From contig CANQET010000015.1 in the NCBI GenBank assembly GCA_947595585.1, positions 1 to 35,215 of the forward strand: a stretch of DNA of 35,215 bases, given 5' to 3'. This DNA comes from an uncultured Clostridia bacterium (GTDB lineage: Bacteria; Bacillota; Clostridia; Christensenellales; Borkfalkiaceae). The notes under the pieces are model-generated. The model saw nothing but the letters and a program-made list of their open reading frames with translations, did not search any database and was not told the DNA's origin. Positions 8,301 through 15,736 of the stretch are shown here, piece after piece; position 1 is the stretch's first letter; the number at the start of each line of letters is the position of its first letter. The position numbers and the translations under genes are program-made.

Positions 8301-8437
8301 GCGGATTTTCGGGGGTCCCGCGGTCGGAATCGGGCGTCACGTGCACGGAGATCGCAAGCATCGCGGGAAGGCCCGACCGCCCCGCGGCGAAGGGCAAAAA
8401 GGGCAAGAAAGATAAGGAGGAATGCGCACATGAGTAA
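5342..8437 (+). CDS. addB: ATP-dependent helicase/nuclease subunit AddB
   Basis: AddB pairs with AddA to process double-strand DNA breaks, degrading ends to Chi and loading RecA. The 1031-residue length is a little short for the family (about 1150). The C-terminal RecB-type nuclease is clear: LEGKADRID, then IIDYKTGG with Asp842 and Lys844. The iron-sulfur cysteines have the family spacing: Cys705 in SCPYKCF, then Cys978, Cys981 and Cys987 in CTYCDLLGMC (C-x2-C-x5-C). The N-terminus lacks the Walker A loop seen in Bacillus AddB, beginning instead MAKIYEAPTLDGAAEALKK, so ATP binding by this subunit is probably lost. It overlaps addA by eight bases. Confidence 0.93.
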   Translation: MAKIYEAPTLDGAAEALKKLVEKNETAGERTLVFCEDRLTLLAERTVISACGGSFLTEVSTFRRFLERRKKTQKILSKQGAVMEIAALLGEYKEQLGCFKRNAAQAVYETIAQLSASCVDADLLRRSAEETEGVLSRKLSDLALLFEKYEEFLKTRGMLDENGYLALLPASLTKEEIGGVHIVFFAYDAFTRQARECIRASARNARSVTGIFLGDGAPYCTHEAARAFAGVMQDLGMAFEHTMLPASDTGDARRIREGLFSVKGSHGEKAGGCSISFDEFGDEGEEMNNIAARIRMLTAQGKRFRDIAVLVGGESYFLAAAKAFAAYKIPYYADRKRSLLTHPFCGFTLAVLHAADSGVLYDQAEEIASSVYFGDGGKYRNYLMRYGTSRGAVSREIGETGEDRAELENARLRMLAILACIPRSGTGSAYAAGIRKLYETVEGERITEELAARLPAEDAPFLNITPLFEILDEIENVVGDRTFPAREFAVLLRSGLEARGVSALPQHADAVFLGDATESRIKRVPVLFFAGLSEGLPRISQDTAVITDGEIVRLKDLSMEIEPAIAVVNARFREVFARNLASFSEHLYCSCPKQLSGSATTYSEAVYYLLRMFGQNTQMGSEKLPCAPDVYPYDCAESAPALLRYFEMTEEAGESVRSASLKEVLARSPADAVGDPDALRAEKDALPPRASGKISPTELEEYFSCPYKCFANHVLGLGQKEERTPFGAMDAGKFVHAVLEETTRDFAGLKSEEECAARARQVAEKLMTSPAFSALKATAAGNYTGKRLIGEATAVTVAAYRQVAGSDYRVKDRERKLRIDALGLEGKADRIDDAGGLLRIIDYKTGGIESGADAYYTGRKLQLELYLTAALEDKTLAQEGTRPGGVFYFPAADDFVKEGEKQYCMSGFYCTDPDVIVHMDTSRAARESTYFHAEKDLDHGMDGETFSYFLKYGLLVADGARREMQGGNIRPSPYKGVCTYCDLLGMCGFSGVPRSESGVTCTEIASIAGRPDRPAAKGKKGKKDKEECAHE

Positions 8438-11400
8438 GGAAAAAAGGTCTCCCACCCCCGAACAGAGCGCCGCGATCGATATCGAAAAGACACACGGCAA
8501 GGTGATCGTCTCCGCCTCGGCGGGGAGCGGAAAGACCTTCGTGATGGTACAGCGCCTTCTCTCCCTCCTTCGCGCGGGCGTGCGCATCGAAGAATTGCTC
8601 GCCGTGACGTTTACCAACAAGGCGGCGGCGCAGATGCGCGATCGGATCCGCAGTACGCTGCTCGACGAGATCGCGGAAGGGAGCGATTTCCTGCGGGAGG
8701 CCCTAAGCTCGCTGCCCGCGGCGGATATCTGCACCATCCATTCCCTCTGCGGGCGGCTTATCAGGACGTATTTCTATCTCGTGGGCGTCGATCCCGCCTT
8801 CCGCATCGTGGGGGGAGAAGACGCCGAATGCCGTGCCCTCTCCGCACGTGCCATGGACCGCGTCTTCGAGGAGGCGTACGAGACGGGCGAGCTCGAAGAG
8901 TTGCTTGCGGTCTACTTCCGCAAGAAGAAGGATACCCGCCTCAAGGACAACGTTCTGAAGCTCTATGAGAAGGCCCGCCTTGCGCCCGACTATCGCGCTT
9001 TGCTCGAAAAAGCAGCAGGGGGGGTGGACTATTTCGACGAAGCGGTGCAATATCTCGTCGATCTCATCGCCCCCGTCGCGCAGAGCGATCTTGTGGCGCT
9101 TCAGGCGATCAAGGGGGACATCGCACAGCACACCGACGAGAAGGGACAGGCGTATTACGAGGCCGTACTCGAGACGATAGGATATCTCGCGGACGGCGAT
9201 CTCTTCACCATGCGCAATGCAAAGCGCGTGGAGATCCCCCGCAGCCCCTCCCGTGATAAGAACGACCCCGAGAATTATCGGGTCCTCACCATCGTGCAGG
9301 AGATCGCGGCGCGGGCCAAGAAGCAGAGGGACTTCATCGGAGGGCTCAAAGATGAGGCCGAAGAGCGGCGCATCTGTGCCGCGGCGGAGCGCCTCGGCCG
9401 CGGGCTTGCCAAACTTACCCTCGCCTACGACGCCGAGTTTTCGGCCGTGAAGCGGGAGGCGGGCGTCCTCGACTACAGCGATCTCGAGCATCTCGCCCTC
9501 GAAGTGCTCAAGACGGAGGAGGGGCAAAAGGCCGTCCGCAGCAAATACAAGTATATCTTCGTCGACGAATATCAGGACGTCAACCCCATGCAGGAGCGCA
9601 TCCTCGGCGAACTCGGCGGGGAGGAAGTCTTCCTCGTCGGCGACGCCAAGCAGGCGATCTACGGCTTCCGCGGGAGCAAGACGGAGTACTTCTTGAAGAA
9701 GTCGGGGGGCACCGATGGATTTTCGGCCCTGCCCCTCGATACCAACTTCCGCTCGGAAAAAAGCATCCTCGAGGCGACCAACCGCGTCTTCACCGCCGTG
9801 CTCGGCAGCGCCTACACGCCTATGCGGGGGAGCATCGCGGCGGAGGGCAAGGTGTGCATCCATGTGCTTTCGGCGGCGGAAAAGGAGAAAAAACAGAGGG
9901 GGGTGTACTCTGTTTCCGCGGCCGAGACGGTCATCTCCGTCGATCCGCTTGCCCAAAAAGCCGCAGACCTCGCCGAACAGGCCCACGCGGAAGGGGCGTC
10001 GTATTCCGAGATCGCCGTCCTCGTGCGCAAAAACAGCAAGGCGGCGAAGGGGATCGTCTATGAGCTCGGAAGACGCGGCATCCCCGTCTCTTCGACGGCA
10101 GAAGTCAACATCTGCGATTACTACGAGGTGCGCATGCTCCTCGATTGGCTCTCCTATCTCGACAACGCGGAGCAGGATATCCCCATGGCTTCGGCGATGC
10201 TCTCCGCGCTCGGCGGGTTTTCGGAGGAAGACCTCGTCCGTATCCGCATGAAGACGAAGGAGCAGAGCTTCCGCGCCGCATGCCTTAACTGTCCCGAAAA
10301 CGGGGACGGGCTTATGGAGAGGATCCGCACGTTTTCGGAGAAGGCGGCAAGATTTCGGGATCTGATGCGGGTGCGCTCTGCCGCCGAGATGCTCACCCTG
10401 CTCCTCGCCGAAGGGCTGGAGGCCGAGATCGCGGCCAAGGGCGGACGAAGCGCCCTCGCGCGGGTACGGCGGCTGATCGTCGAGAGCCAAATGAGCGGGG
10501 ACGTACATGATTTTTTGCGCCGTCTCGAGAATTGCGGCGAAAAGATCGAGCTCTCCGAGAGCGGCGGGGAGAACGCCGTAAGGGTGATGACCATCCACTC
10601 CGCGAAGGGGCTGGAATTCCCCGTCGTTATCCTCACCGAGCTCGAAGAGCGCTTCCACGGCGCCGATCACGACGACCTCATGTATACCGATCGTTTCGGC
10701 TGTGCGCCCCGTTATCACGACCTCGAGGCCCGCACGTATCGCGATACCGTGGTGCGGATGGCGGCCACGCGGTACCTCCGCAGCGAGGAGATCGAGGGGG
10801 AACGTAATGTTTTATACGTCGCCATGACGCGTGCCGAGCGCGTACTGCATATGATCCTCGGCGAGAAGGGGGACTTCAAGCCGCAGGAGGCGGGCAAGCT
10901 CTCCAATTTCCTGCCCCGCGAGGCGCTCGAGGAGTATTTCGTGGAAGACGTCGCCCCGCCCTGCCCCGCCGCATCGCCCGCGGCGCCGCGTTTCACGGCG
11001 GAGAAGGGGGAGATCGCGAAGATCGAAGCGGCACAGCTGCCCTATCCCTACCCCGACAGCGTGACGATCCCCGTCAAGAGTTCGGCGACGGGCCTCATGC
11101 GGCTTCAGGCACAGCACGTTTTGCGGGCAGACGAGCCGCCTCTCAGGGACGAGCAAGCCGAGCTCATGGGGAGTTTCGACCCCGAGACGGGCACGGCCTA
11201 CCACGCTTTTTTGGAGCATGCGAACTTTTCGGAAGGGGCGAAGATCCAGCTCGCCCGCATGAAAGAAATGGGTACGCTCCCCCCCGAACTGCTCGAAAAG
11301 CTCGATCCCGAGCGCCTCGAACAGATCTTATCGCTCCCTTATTTCCAACAGATCGGTACAAAGAAACTCTTCCGCGAACAGAGCTTTCTCGTCTCCTTCC

Positions 11401-11672
11401 CCGCCCGTGATTTCGGCGAAGTCTACGGCGGGGCGGCCGAAGATGAAGTCGTCTACCAAGGCGCCATCGATCTTCTCGTCGAGGAAGGGGAGGGAAGATA
11501 CACCGTGGTGGATTATAAATATTCCTCCCTGCCCCCGGAGGCCATCCGCAAAAAGTACGCCGCACAGCTCAAACTTTACCGCAAGACGGTCGCAAAGATC
11601 ATGCACATCCCCCTCGAAAACGTCGGGGTACGCGTCTTGAACATCGCCCGCGGCGAAGAGATCGAGATCTGA
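8430..11672 (+). CDS. addA: ATP-dependent helicase/nuclease subunit AddA
   Basis: AddA is the motor and second nuclease subunit of the AddAB recombination complex. The 1080-residue protein has the UvrD/RecB helicase fold: Q-like motif TPEQSAAI, Walker A SASAGSGKT (residues 28-36), VTFTNKAA motif Ia, Walker B/motif II FVDEYQDVNP (around 378-386), NFRSEK motif IV region, TIHSAKGLEFPVV motif V and VLYVAMTRAE motif VI. A RecB-type nuclease closes the protein (AIDLLVE, then VVDYKYSS with Asp1028 and Lys1030). The start at 8430 follows AAGGAGG and overlaps the addB stop, so the two are translationally coupled. An earlier in-frame start at 8214 lies inside addB and is rejected. Confidence 0.95.
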   Translation: MSKEKRSPTPEQSAAIDIEKTHGKVIVSASAGSGKTFVMVQRLLSLLRAGVRIEELLAVTFTNKAAAQMRDRIRSTLLDEIAEGSDFLREALSSLPAADICTIHSLCGRLIRTYFYLVGVDPAFRIVGGEDAECRALSARAMDRVFEEAYETGELEELLAVYFRKKKDTRLKDNVLKLYEKARLAPDYRALLEKAAGGVDYFDEAVQYLVDLIAPVAQSDLVALQAIKGDIAQHTDEKGQAYYEAVLETIGYLADGDLFTMRNAKRVEIPRSPSRDKNDPENYRVLTIVQEIAARAKKQRDFIGGLKDEAEERRICAAAERLGRGLAKLTLAYDAEFSAVKREAGVLDYSDLEHLALEVLKTEEGQKAVRSKYKYIFVDEYQDVNPMQERILGELGGEEVFLVGDAKQAIYGFRGSKTEYFLKKSGGTDGFSALPLDTNFRSEKSILEATNRVFTAVLGSAYTPMRGSIAAEGKVCIHVLSAAEKEKKQRGVYSVSAAETVISVDPLAQKAADLAEQAHAEGASYSEIAVLVRKNSKAAKGIVYELGRRGIPVSSTAEVNICDYYEVRMLLDWLSYLDNAEQDIPMASAMLSALGGFSEEDLVRIRMKTKEQSFRAACLNCPENGDGLMERIRTFSEKAARFRDLMRVRSAAEMLTLLLAEGLEAEIAAKGGRSALARVRRLIVESQMSGDVHDFLRRLENCGEKIELSESGGENAVRVMTIHSAKGLEFPVVILTELEERFHGADHDDLMYTDRFGCAPRYHDLEARTYRDTVVRMAATRYLRSEEIEGERNVLYVAMTRAERVLHMILGEKGDFKPQEAGKLSNFLPREALEEYFVEDVAPPCPAASPAAPRFTAEKGEIAKIEAAQLPYPYPDSVTIPVKSSATGLMRLQAQHVLRADEPPLRDEQAELMGSFDPETGTAYHAFLEHANFSEGAKIQLARMKEMGTLPPELLEKLDPERLEQILSLPYFQQIGTKKLFREQSFLVSFPARDFGEVYGGAAEDEVVYQGAIDLLVEEGEGRYTVVDYKYSSLPPEAIRKKYAAQLKLYRKTVAKIMHIPLENVGVRVLNIARGEEIEI

Positions 11673-11701
11673 CGCGATCTCCCGTTTTCCGACAAGAAAT
11701 T

Positions 11702-11748
11702 CTCCCGTTCGCAGCCCGAAAGCGGCTATCCTTGAACGGGAGTTTTTT
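11702..11748 (+). terminator. terminator of addBA, overlapping the next gene's ribosome-binding site
   Basis: CTCCCGTTC (11702-11710) pairs with GAACGGGAG (11734-11742), followed by TTTTTT. The GGGAG of the descending arm is also the only plausible Shine-Dalgarno for the gene starting at 11751, so folding would both terminate transcription and hide the ribosome-binding site. Confidence 0.85.
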
Positions 11749-11750
11749 CT

Positions 11751-12347
11751 ATGAAGATCTTATCCGCGATCATGGGCGCCCTTGCGCGGACGCCCGAATT
11801 CGTACCCATGTGCATTTTTCCCGCCCTCATCCTCGCAGTTTGCCTCTTGCATACCTTCCTCGGCATGCGCAAACTCTATTATTTCGAGGGGGTGGGCGTC
11901 TCGCTGTTCGGGGCGGTGCTCATCGCCTGCCGCACGGATGCACGCGCGGCGCTCGTCGCGGGAGGGCTGCTTCTTCTGTGGACGGGCCTGCTCCTTCCGC
12001 TCTTTTTCTTGCCCCTGCCCCGCAAAACGCATCTTTCGGCGGAAGAAAAGCTCTATCGCAAATTCTGTGCGGAGCGGCCGCAGCCCGTGCCCCCGCCCGC
12101 CAAGGTGTGCCGCTTCGAGGAGCCCGTGCGCTCTGCCGAGGACTGCGGTATGCGCCTCTCCCACGCCGAAGAGCTGCTTTCCCGTCTGAAGACGGCGCCG
12201 CTCGCGGGTTCGGATCGATTGGAAGCGGATGCGCTCTCGAGGACCCTTTGCGGCATGCGGGAGCGGAAACTGACGGCGGAGGAGATGCGTATCTTGAACG
12301 ACTGCCTCGCCTCGGTGCTCAAACTCACGGCAAAATATAAGCTCTGA
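11751..12347 (+). CDS. small membrane protein of unknown function (198 aa)
   Basis: I do not recognise this family. The N-terminal half holds about three hydrophobic segments: VPMCIFPALILAVCLLHTFL (residues 19-38), VGVSLFGAVLIAC (about 48-60) and a long one ending GLLLPLFFLPLPRK (about 78-91). The C-terminal half (residues 92-198) is soluble, charged and mostly helical, with an acidic ESV-like region EEPVRSAEDCGM. It sits immediately after the addBA terminator, whose stem carries its ribosome-binding site, and converges with the PRC-barrel gene. Another ATG at 11772 would still retain the first helix. Confidence 0.65.
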   Translation: MKILSAIMGALARTPEFVPMCIFPALILAVCLLHTFLGMRKLYYFEGVGVSLFGAVLIACRTDARAALVAGGLLLLWTGLLLPLFFLPLPRKTHLSAEEKLYRKFCAERPQPVPPPAKVCRFEEPVRSAEDCGMRLSHAEELLSRLKTAPLAGSDRLEADALSRTLCGMRERKLTAEEMRILNDCLASVLKLTAKYKL

Positions 12348-12349
12348 AG

Positions 12350-13021
12350 TCAGGAAAGCGTGGCGAGAAAGAGCTTGAGAAGGCAGTTCTTCCGCCGCGC
12401 GAGGGAGAGCATGGGGCAGGTCACGGTATCTCCCGTTTTGGCGAGGACGACCCCGTGCCGATCGGCGACCTCCCGCAGCACGACTTTCCCGAGCAGGCCG
12501 CGTTCGGAAGGCACGTTTTGCACACATGAGGGAAGATCTTCGCTGCTTTGCGCCTTTTTCGTACGCTTTTGGGCGGGACGACGCGTCCCGCCGCACGCCC
12601 GCCGCGCCGCTTCCTTTTGGGCGGGGTCGCGGAAGAGGACGATCTTCTCCCCCAAACTCGCGAAAGAGACGGGGACCGTAGCATGTTTTTGGGCCTCCGA
12701 GAGCACGAGTACGCTGCCTTCTTCGCGCAGGATGAGATCGCTCACATAGCCGAGGCGGTCGCCTTCCGCGGTGAAGACTTCCCTGCCTACGGGAGAGGGA
12801 ATGCCCTGTGGCGCTGCGTCCTTTCCGCCGACGGCGACGACGGCATCCCCCCACGAGCGCACATTGCGGACGGGGAGATAGTATTCTTCCTCTTCTTCAT
12901 CCGCGACGACGAGCGCCGCAAGTCGCTCACCGCCCCGCGTGAGAGTGGCGCCGAGGACGTAGCCGCATGTATTCCCATGCGGGGTGATCACGGGTTTTCC
13001 GATGATGCCCGAAAGCTGCAT
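12350..13021 (-). CDS. PRC-barrel domain protein (223 aa)
   Basis: The first 60 residues (MQLSGIIGKPVITPHGNTCG, then YVLGATLTRGGERLAALVVA) have the PRC-barrel pattern, a small beta-barrel found in RimM, YlmC-like sporulation proteins and photosynthetic reaction centre H. A second copy follows near residues 78-125 (SPVGREVFTAEGDRLGYVSD, then LILREEGSVLVLSEA), so this is a tandem PRC-barrel protein. The C-terminal 80 residues are Arg/Lys-rich with scattered cysteines and no recognised fold. GGAGG lies ten bases before the ATG. The gene is transcribed alone and converges with the membrane-protein gene, with only two bases between their stops. Confidence 0.75.
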   Translation of the reverse strand: MQLSGIIGKPVITPHGNTCGYVLGATLTRGGERLAALVVADEEEEEYYLPVRNVRSWGDAVVAVGGKDAAPQGIPSPVGREVFTAEGDRLGYVSDLILREEGSVLVLSEAQKHATVPVSFASLGEKIVLFRDPAQKEAARRACGGTRRPAQKRTKKAQSSEDLPSCVQNVPSERGLLGKVVLREVADRHGVVLAKTGDTVTCPMLSLARRKNCLLKLFLATLS

Positions 13022-13118
13022 AAAATAAGACCTCCGAATGCTTCTATATAGCTATGGTATGCCCGTGGGCTTGTGTGCTTGCGGGCCATCTTTGTATTAT
13101 TTTGTCTTTTTTGCTTGT

Positions 13119-13240
13119 TTGGACTTCGTAAGAGCGAACTGCGGATAAGCTACGCATAACTTTGTCGCGCTTGCGTTTCCCTTGGTCACGTACAATTAGA
13201 GTACGCTCCCGTCGGGAAGCCGCGCGCTCCTCGTTCTGCT
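13119..13240 (+). repeat. dispersed intergenic repeat, copy 1
   Basis: This sequence recurs at 35106-35215. Shared landmarks in the same order are GGACTTCGTA, GAACTGCGGATAAGCTACGCA, TTTCC(C)TTGGTC, a GTAC...GTAC hairpin, CTCCCGTCGG and CTCGTTCT. Neither copy is coding. The GTAC hairpin is kept with one paired base change between copies. Confidence 0.8.
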
Positions 13241-13308
13241 TGCTTCTCCGCAGTTTAACGGTACCCATTTTCGCTTATCACGAGCGAAAGGCCTACCCCC
13301 ATCGGGGT

Positions 13309-13361
13309 CGCAAAGCGCAATTCTCGCGAAAAGCACAGTGCGCTTTTCGCGGCGCTTTGCG
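13309..13361. repeat. 53-base double hairpin
   Basis: Two stacked perfect stems: the outer CGCAAAGCGC (13309-13318) with GCGCTTTGCG (13352-13361) and the inner CGCGAAAAGC (13325-13334) with GCTTTTCGCG (13342-13351). They have a six-base bulge on the left only. There is no T-tract, so a simple terminator is unlikely. Confidence 0.75.
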
Positions 13362-13473
13362 GTGAGTGAGCGCATCGGAAGGCGCGAACGGTGACCGAAC
13401 GCGGGGCTCTACCCGTGTGAGACGGCTCCGCGTAGCGGTGGTGGGGTGCAAGGGAGACGACGTAGCCAATCAG

Positions 13474-13599
13474 TACGTCATTCCGCCCCGTGCGAGGCTT
13501 CTATTGTTTATCGAAGCACGGCACGAGCCGTTAGGCGAAGTAGGGCGTTAGCCGAGGAATCTTGACCTTGAGATTTCTCACTACGTTCGAAATGACGTA
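13474..13599. repeat. MITE-like element type A, copy 1
   Basis: Perfect 9-bp terminal inverted repeats TACGTCATT (13474-13482) and AATGACGTA (13591-13599) bound 126 bp. A core that includes GGCACGAGCCGTTAGGCG and AGTAGGGCGTTAGCCGAGG recurs in copy 2 at 13965. It is non-coding and can fold on itself. Confidence 0.75.
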
Positions 13600-13807
13600 T
13601 GTACCACCCCCTCCATTGGAGGGGGTAGGGGGGTGGGCAGGAGACGACGGGGCACATCATGAGCGACCCCTTGGCTCCCCTCGTAGGGGAGCTGGCGCGG
13701 CGTAAGACGCGGCTGAGGGGTTTCGAAACCCCTTCCCCCGCTACGCGGGTACTTCCCCTGAAAGGGGCAGCAAGGGTTCGGACTGCGTAGGGGCTTTCAT
13801 GTGCGAA

Positions 13808-13876
13808 CCTCATACCGAGCGTAGTGAGTGTATCTTTAAGATCCGCTCACTCCGCTACGCTTCGTTCGGGATGAGG
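13808..13876. repeat. inverted-terminus element type B, copy 1
   Basis: 69 bp bounded by CCTCATACCGAGCG and an imperfect inverted CGTTCGGGATGAGG (12 of 14 positions), with the palindrome ATCTTTAAGAT near the centre. It is almost identical to 14120-14188, and similarity continues about 50 bp past the right end into a C-rich block. Confidence 0.75.
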
Positions 13877-13964
13877 GACGGACTGCGTACTTGCTTTTTC
13901 GCCGCCCCACCCCCTTGGTCCCCCTCCCACGGAGGGGGTAGGCGGAGACGACGGGGCACATCAG

Positions 13965-14087
13965 TACGTCATTCCGCCCCGCGCGCATTTCTAATTCTCT
14001 AAGCGCGGCACGAGCCGTTAGGCGAAGTAGGGCGTTAGCCGAGGAATCTCGACTTTGAGATTTCTCACTAACGTTCGAAATGACGTG
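13965..14087. repeat. MITE-like element type A, copy 2
   Basis: ACGTCATT (13966-13973) and AATGACGT (14079-14086) bound the second copy. The left third differs from copy 1 (GCGCGCATTTCTAATTCTC), while the core from GGCACGAGCC to GAGGAATC is almost unchanged. Confidence 0.75.
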
Positions 14088-14119
14088 CGCCATGCATGGG
14101 CTTCGGCGGGGGGGGGCGA

Positions 14120-14188
14120 CCTCATACCGAGCGTAGCGAGTGTATCTTTAAGATCCGCTCACTCCGCTACGCTTCGTTCGGGATGAGG
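14120..14188. repeat. inverted-terminus element type B, copy 2
   Basis: A 69-bp copy of the element at 13808, differing by a single base (GTAGCGAG for GTAGTGAG) inside the unit and followed by the same C-rich block. The A-B order is therefore repeated. Confidence 0.75.
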
Positions 14189-14318
14189 GACGGACTTCGT
14201 ACTCACCTCGTCGCCGCCCCACCCCCTTGATCCCCCTCCCATGGCGGGGGACGGGGGCGAAAAAGTCGATTTTTTTGTGAATTTTCCATATTTTGTCAAA
14301 AAAATTTTGCGGGAACGC

Positions 14319-14347
14319 TTGACATTGTGAAATCGTGAGCGTATAAT
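14319..14347 (+). promoter_or_regulatory. sigma-A promoter of the zinc-ribbon/TPR gene
   Basis: TTGACA (14319-14324), 17-base spacer, TATAAT (14342-14347): a consensus promoter 36 bases upstream of the start at 14383. Confidence 0.92.
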
Positions 14348-14382
14348 TTAAGCATAAATGCCGATATGGCGGAGGATACGGA

Positions 14383-14982
14383 ATGCCGATCGCAAACATG
14401 AGTGACGAGATCAGGTGCCCTTCTTGCGGCGAACCGTGGACGATCGATCAGAAGGAATGCAACCACTGCGGTCGCCCCGTAGTGCTTCAGACGATGAAGG
14501 AAGCCGAGAGCGTTCCCGCACCTCAGCTCAATAAATTCGTCGTCACGCTGCGCCAAGCTTCGCAGCGGTGCGACGACGAACCCACCTTCCACCGCGCCCT
14601 CGCTTTCTGCTACCTGCGCCTCAAGCTCTATGATAAGGCCGCCGCCGCATTCGATCGCGCCATGGAAGAGGAGTTCGATAACCCCGAGACCTATTTCTAT
14701 GCGGCAGTATGTCTGCTCGGCGGGAAGAAAGCCTTCCAGACGCCGCGCCCCACGATCGATAAGATCGAGGAATACGTGAATGCCGCCATCGAGCTCGACC
14801 CCCGTGGCATTTTCTACTACTTCCTCGCATATATCCGTTACGATCACCACAAGCGGAAATTCTACAACGTCTCGCCCAACTGGCAGCAATACCTTGCGAT
14901 GGCAAGGCAGAGGGGAGTTACCGAGCGCGATATCCAGCAGCTCTTTGCGCTGCTCTGCGTTCCCCGCCCCGAAGTCATGTGA
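14383..14982 (+). CDS. zinc-ribbon and TPR-like protein (199 aa)
   Basis: The N-terminus carries a four-cysteine zinc ribbon (Cys12, Cys15 in CPSCG; Cys26, Cys29 in CNHCG). Residues about 50-130 read as TPR-like helical repeats (AFCYLRLKLYDKAAAAFDRA, then ETYFYAAVCLLGGKKAF and further helices), a protein-interaction scaffold. There is no TM segment. GGAGG lies seven bases before the ATG; a second Met at residue 6 is a possible alternative start. It is the first gene of a two-gene unit that ends at the terminator 15737-15771. The same kind of zinc ribbon occurs in the SPFH, TIR and protease proteins downstream, which ties this gene to the ensemble. Its exact role is unknown. Confidence 0.8.
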   Translation: MPIANMSDEIRCPSCGEPWTIDQKECNHCGRPVVLQTMKEAESVPAPQLNKFVVTLRQASQRCDDEPTFHRALAFCYLRLKLYDKAAAAFDRAMEEEFDNPETYFYAAVCLLGGKKAFQTPRPTIDKIEEYVNAAIELDPRGIFYYFLAYIRYDHHKRKFYNVSPNWQQYLAMARQRGVTERDIQQLFALLCVPRPEVM

Positions 14983-15047
14983 GGCCCAACATCGATCCAT
15001 TGTGTCCTTTGGATACAGAAAATAATTTTTAAGGAGAATAAAGAACT

Positions 15048-15719
15048 ATGGAAGCTGCTCAACTCAAGCAACTCAAGAAGGGGCGTACGCCCGATCAGTG
15101 CACGGCGCTCGACTATTTCTTTGAAGAAAAGTCCGGTTGCTTTGCGAAACCGATGCCCGATAAGGAATTCGACGACGTCGTCACCAAGCTCCTCAACACG
15201 CTCGGTACGCAAGAGAAGGCCCTCAACAAGGTCGGTATGGATCCAGATGATGTGAAGGAGATCGCTCCCGTCTGCTTCCACGGCTACATCGGCGGGCCGT
15301 TCGATATCCGCAGCTGGAAAGTCGGTACGGATAACCGGCTTCGTTCCACTGCTTACGAAGTTACTTGGCTGTTCTTCAGCGCCGAGCAGGTCTTCATGTA
15401 CAACGTGATCTTCGATACCGTTTCCGATTCCAAGAAGGAGCGCACCGAAGAGTACTTCTATCGCGATATCACCAACTTCTCGACTTCGACGGATACCGTT
15501 TCCGATATTCAGACGATCACCACCACGACGAAGGGTGGTTGCTTCCGCGGCAGCAAGACCAAGGAGACCTCGCGCCAGACGACGAAAGAGATCGCTATGT
15601 TCTCGCTCATCGTCCCCGGCGACAAGTTCACCTGCTCCATGACGGGCAACGCGAATGCGGAGTCGACCGTTCAGGGCATGAAGCAGAAACTTCGCGAGAA
15701 GAAATCCGCCATGCACTAA
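15048..15719 (+). CDS. uncharacterised protein, possibly PH-like (223 aa)
   Basis: No family is recognised with confidence. The first 95 residues are helical and acidic. From about residue 97 there is a run of predicted strands (STAYEVTWLFFSAEQVFMYN, then EEYFYRDITNFSTSTDTV), a Thr/Ser- and Gly-rich loop with a basic CFRGSKTK, another strand pair (AMFSLIVPGDKFTCSM) and a closing helix (ESTVQGMKQKLREKK). That order, seven or so strands capped by a helix, recalls bacterial PH-like domains, which often bind membranes; this is inference only. AAGGAG precedes the ATG by ten bases. It is the second gene of the unit and ends at a strong terminator. Confidence 0.7.
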   Translation: MEAAQLKQLKKGRTPDQCTALDYFFEEKSGCFAKPMPDKEFDDVVTKLLNTLGTQEKALNKVGMDPDDVKEIAPVCFHGYIGGPFDIRSWKVGTDNRLRSTAYEVTWLFFSAEQVFMYNVIFDTVSDSKKERTEEYFYRDITNFSTSTDTVSDIQTITTTTKGGCFRGSKTKETSRQTTKEIAMFSLIVPGDKFTCSMTGNANAESTVQGMKQKLREKKSAMH

Positions 15720-15736
15720 GCGACAAGAAAAGTTCG

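Larger units (their letters stand above)
13022..14318. other. gene-free repeat and hairpin region (about 1.3 kb)
   Basis: No credible gene is seen on either strand; short open frames have no ribosome-binding sites and follow repeat boundaries. The stretch is built from a dispersed repeat (13119-13240), a 53-base double hairpin (13309-13361), two copies of a 125-bp inverted-terminus element (13474 and 13965), two copies of a 69-bp element (13808 and 14120), and C/G-block hairpins such as CCCCCTCC/GGAGGGGG (13607-13625), GCTCCCCT/AGGGGAGC (13674-13692) and the palindrome AGGGGTTTCGAAACCCCT (13716-13733). The phrase GGAGACGACGGGGCACATCA occurs twice, at about 13640 and 13944. Confidence 0.8.

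Noticed and set aside
8703..10718. 671-codon open frame antisense to addA
   Set aside because: It lies wholly opposite a well-supported gene; GC-rich codon use leaves few stops on the other strand. The product is Arg/His/Gly-rich low-complexity sequence with no motif or ribosome-binding site.
13474..14188. CRISPR array
   Set aside because: Repeats are long, few, of two alternating types and have inverted ends; there are no short regular repeats with unique spacers and no cas genes.
13044..14399. Several 60-100-codon frames in the repeat region
   Set aside because: Their boundaries follow the repeats, the same peptide pieces recur in each copy, and none has a start signal.
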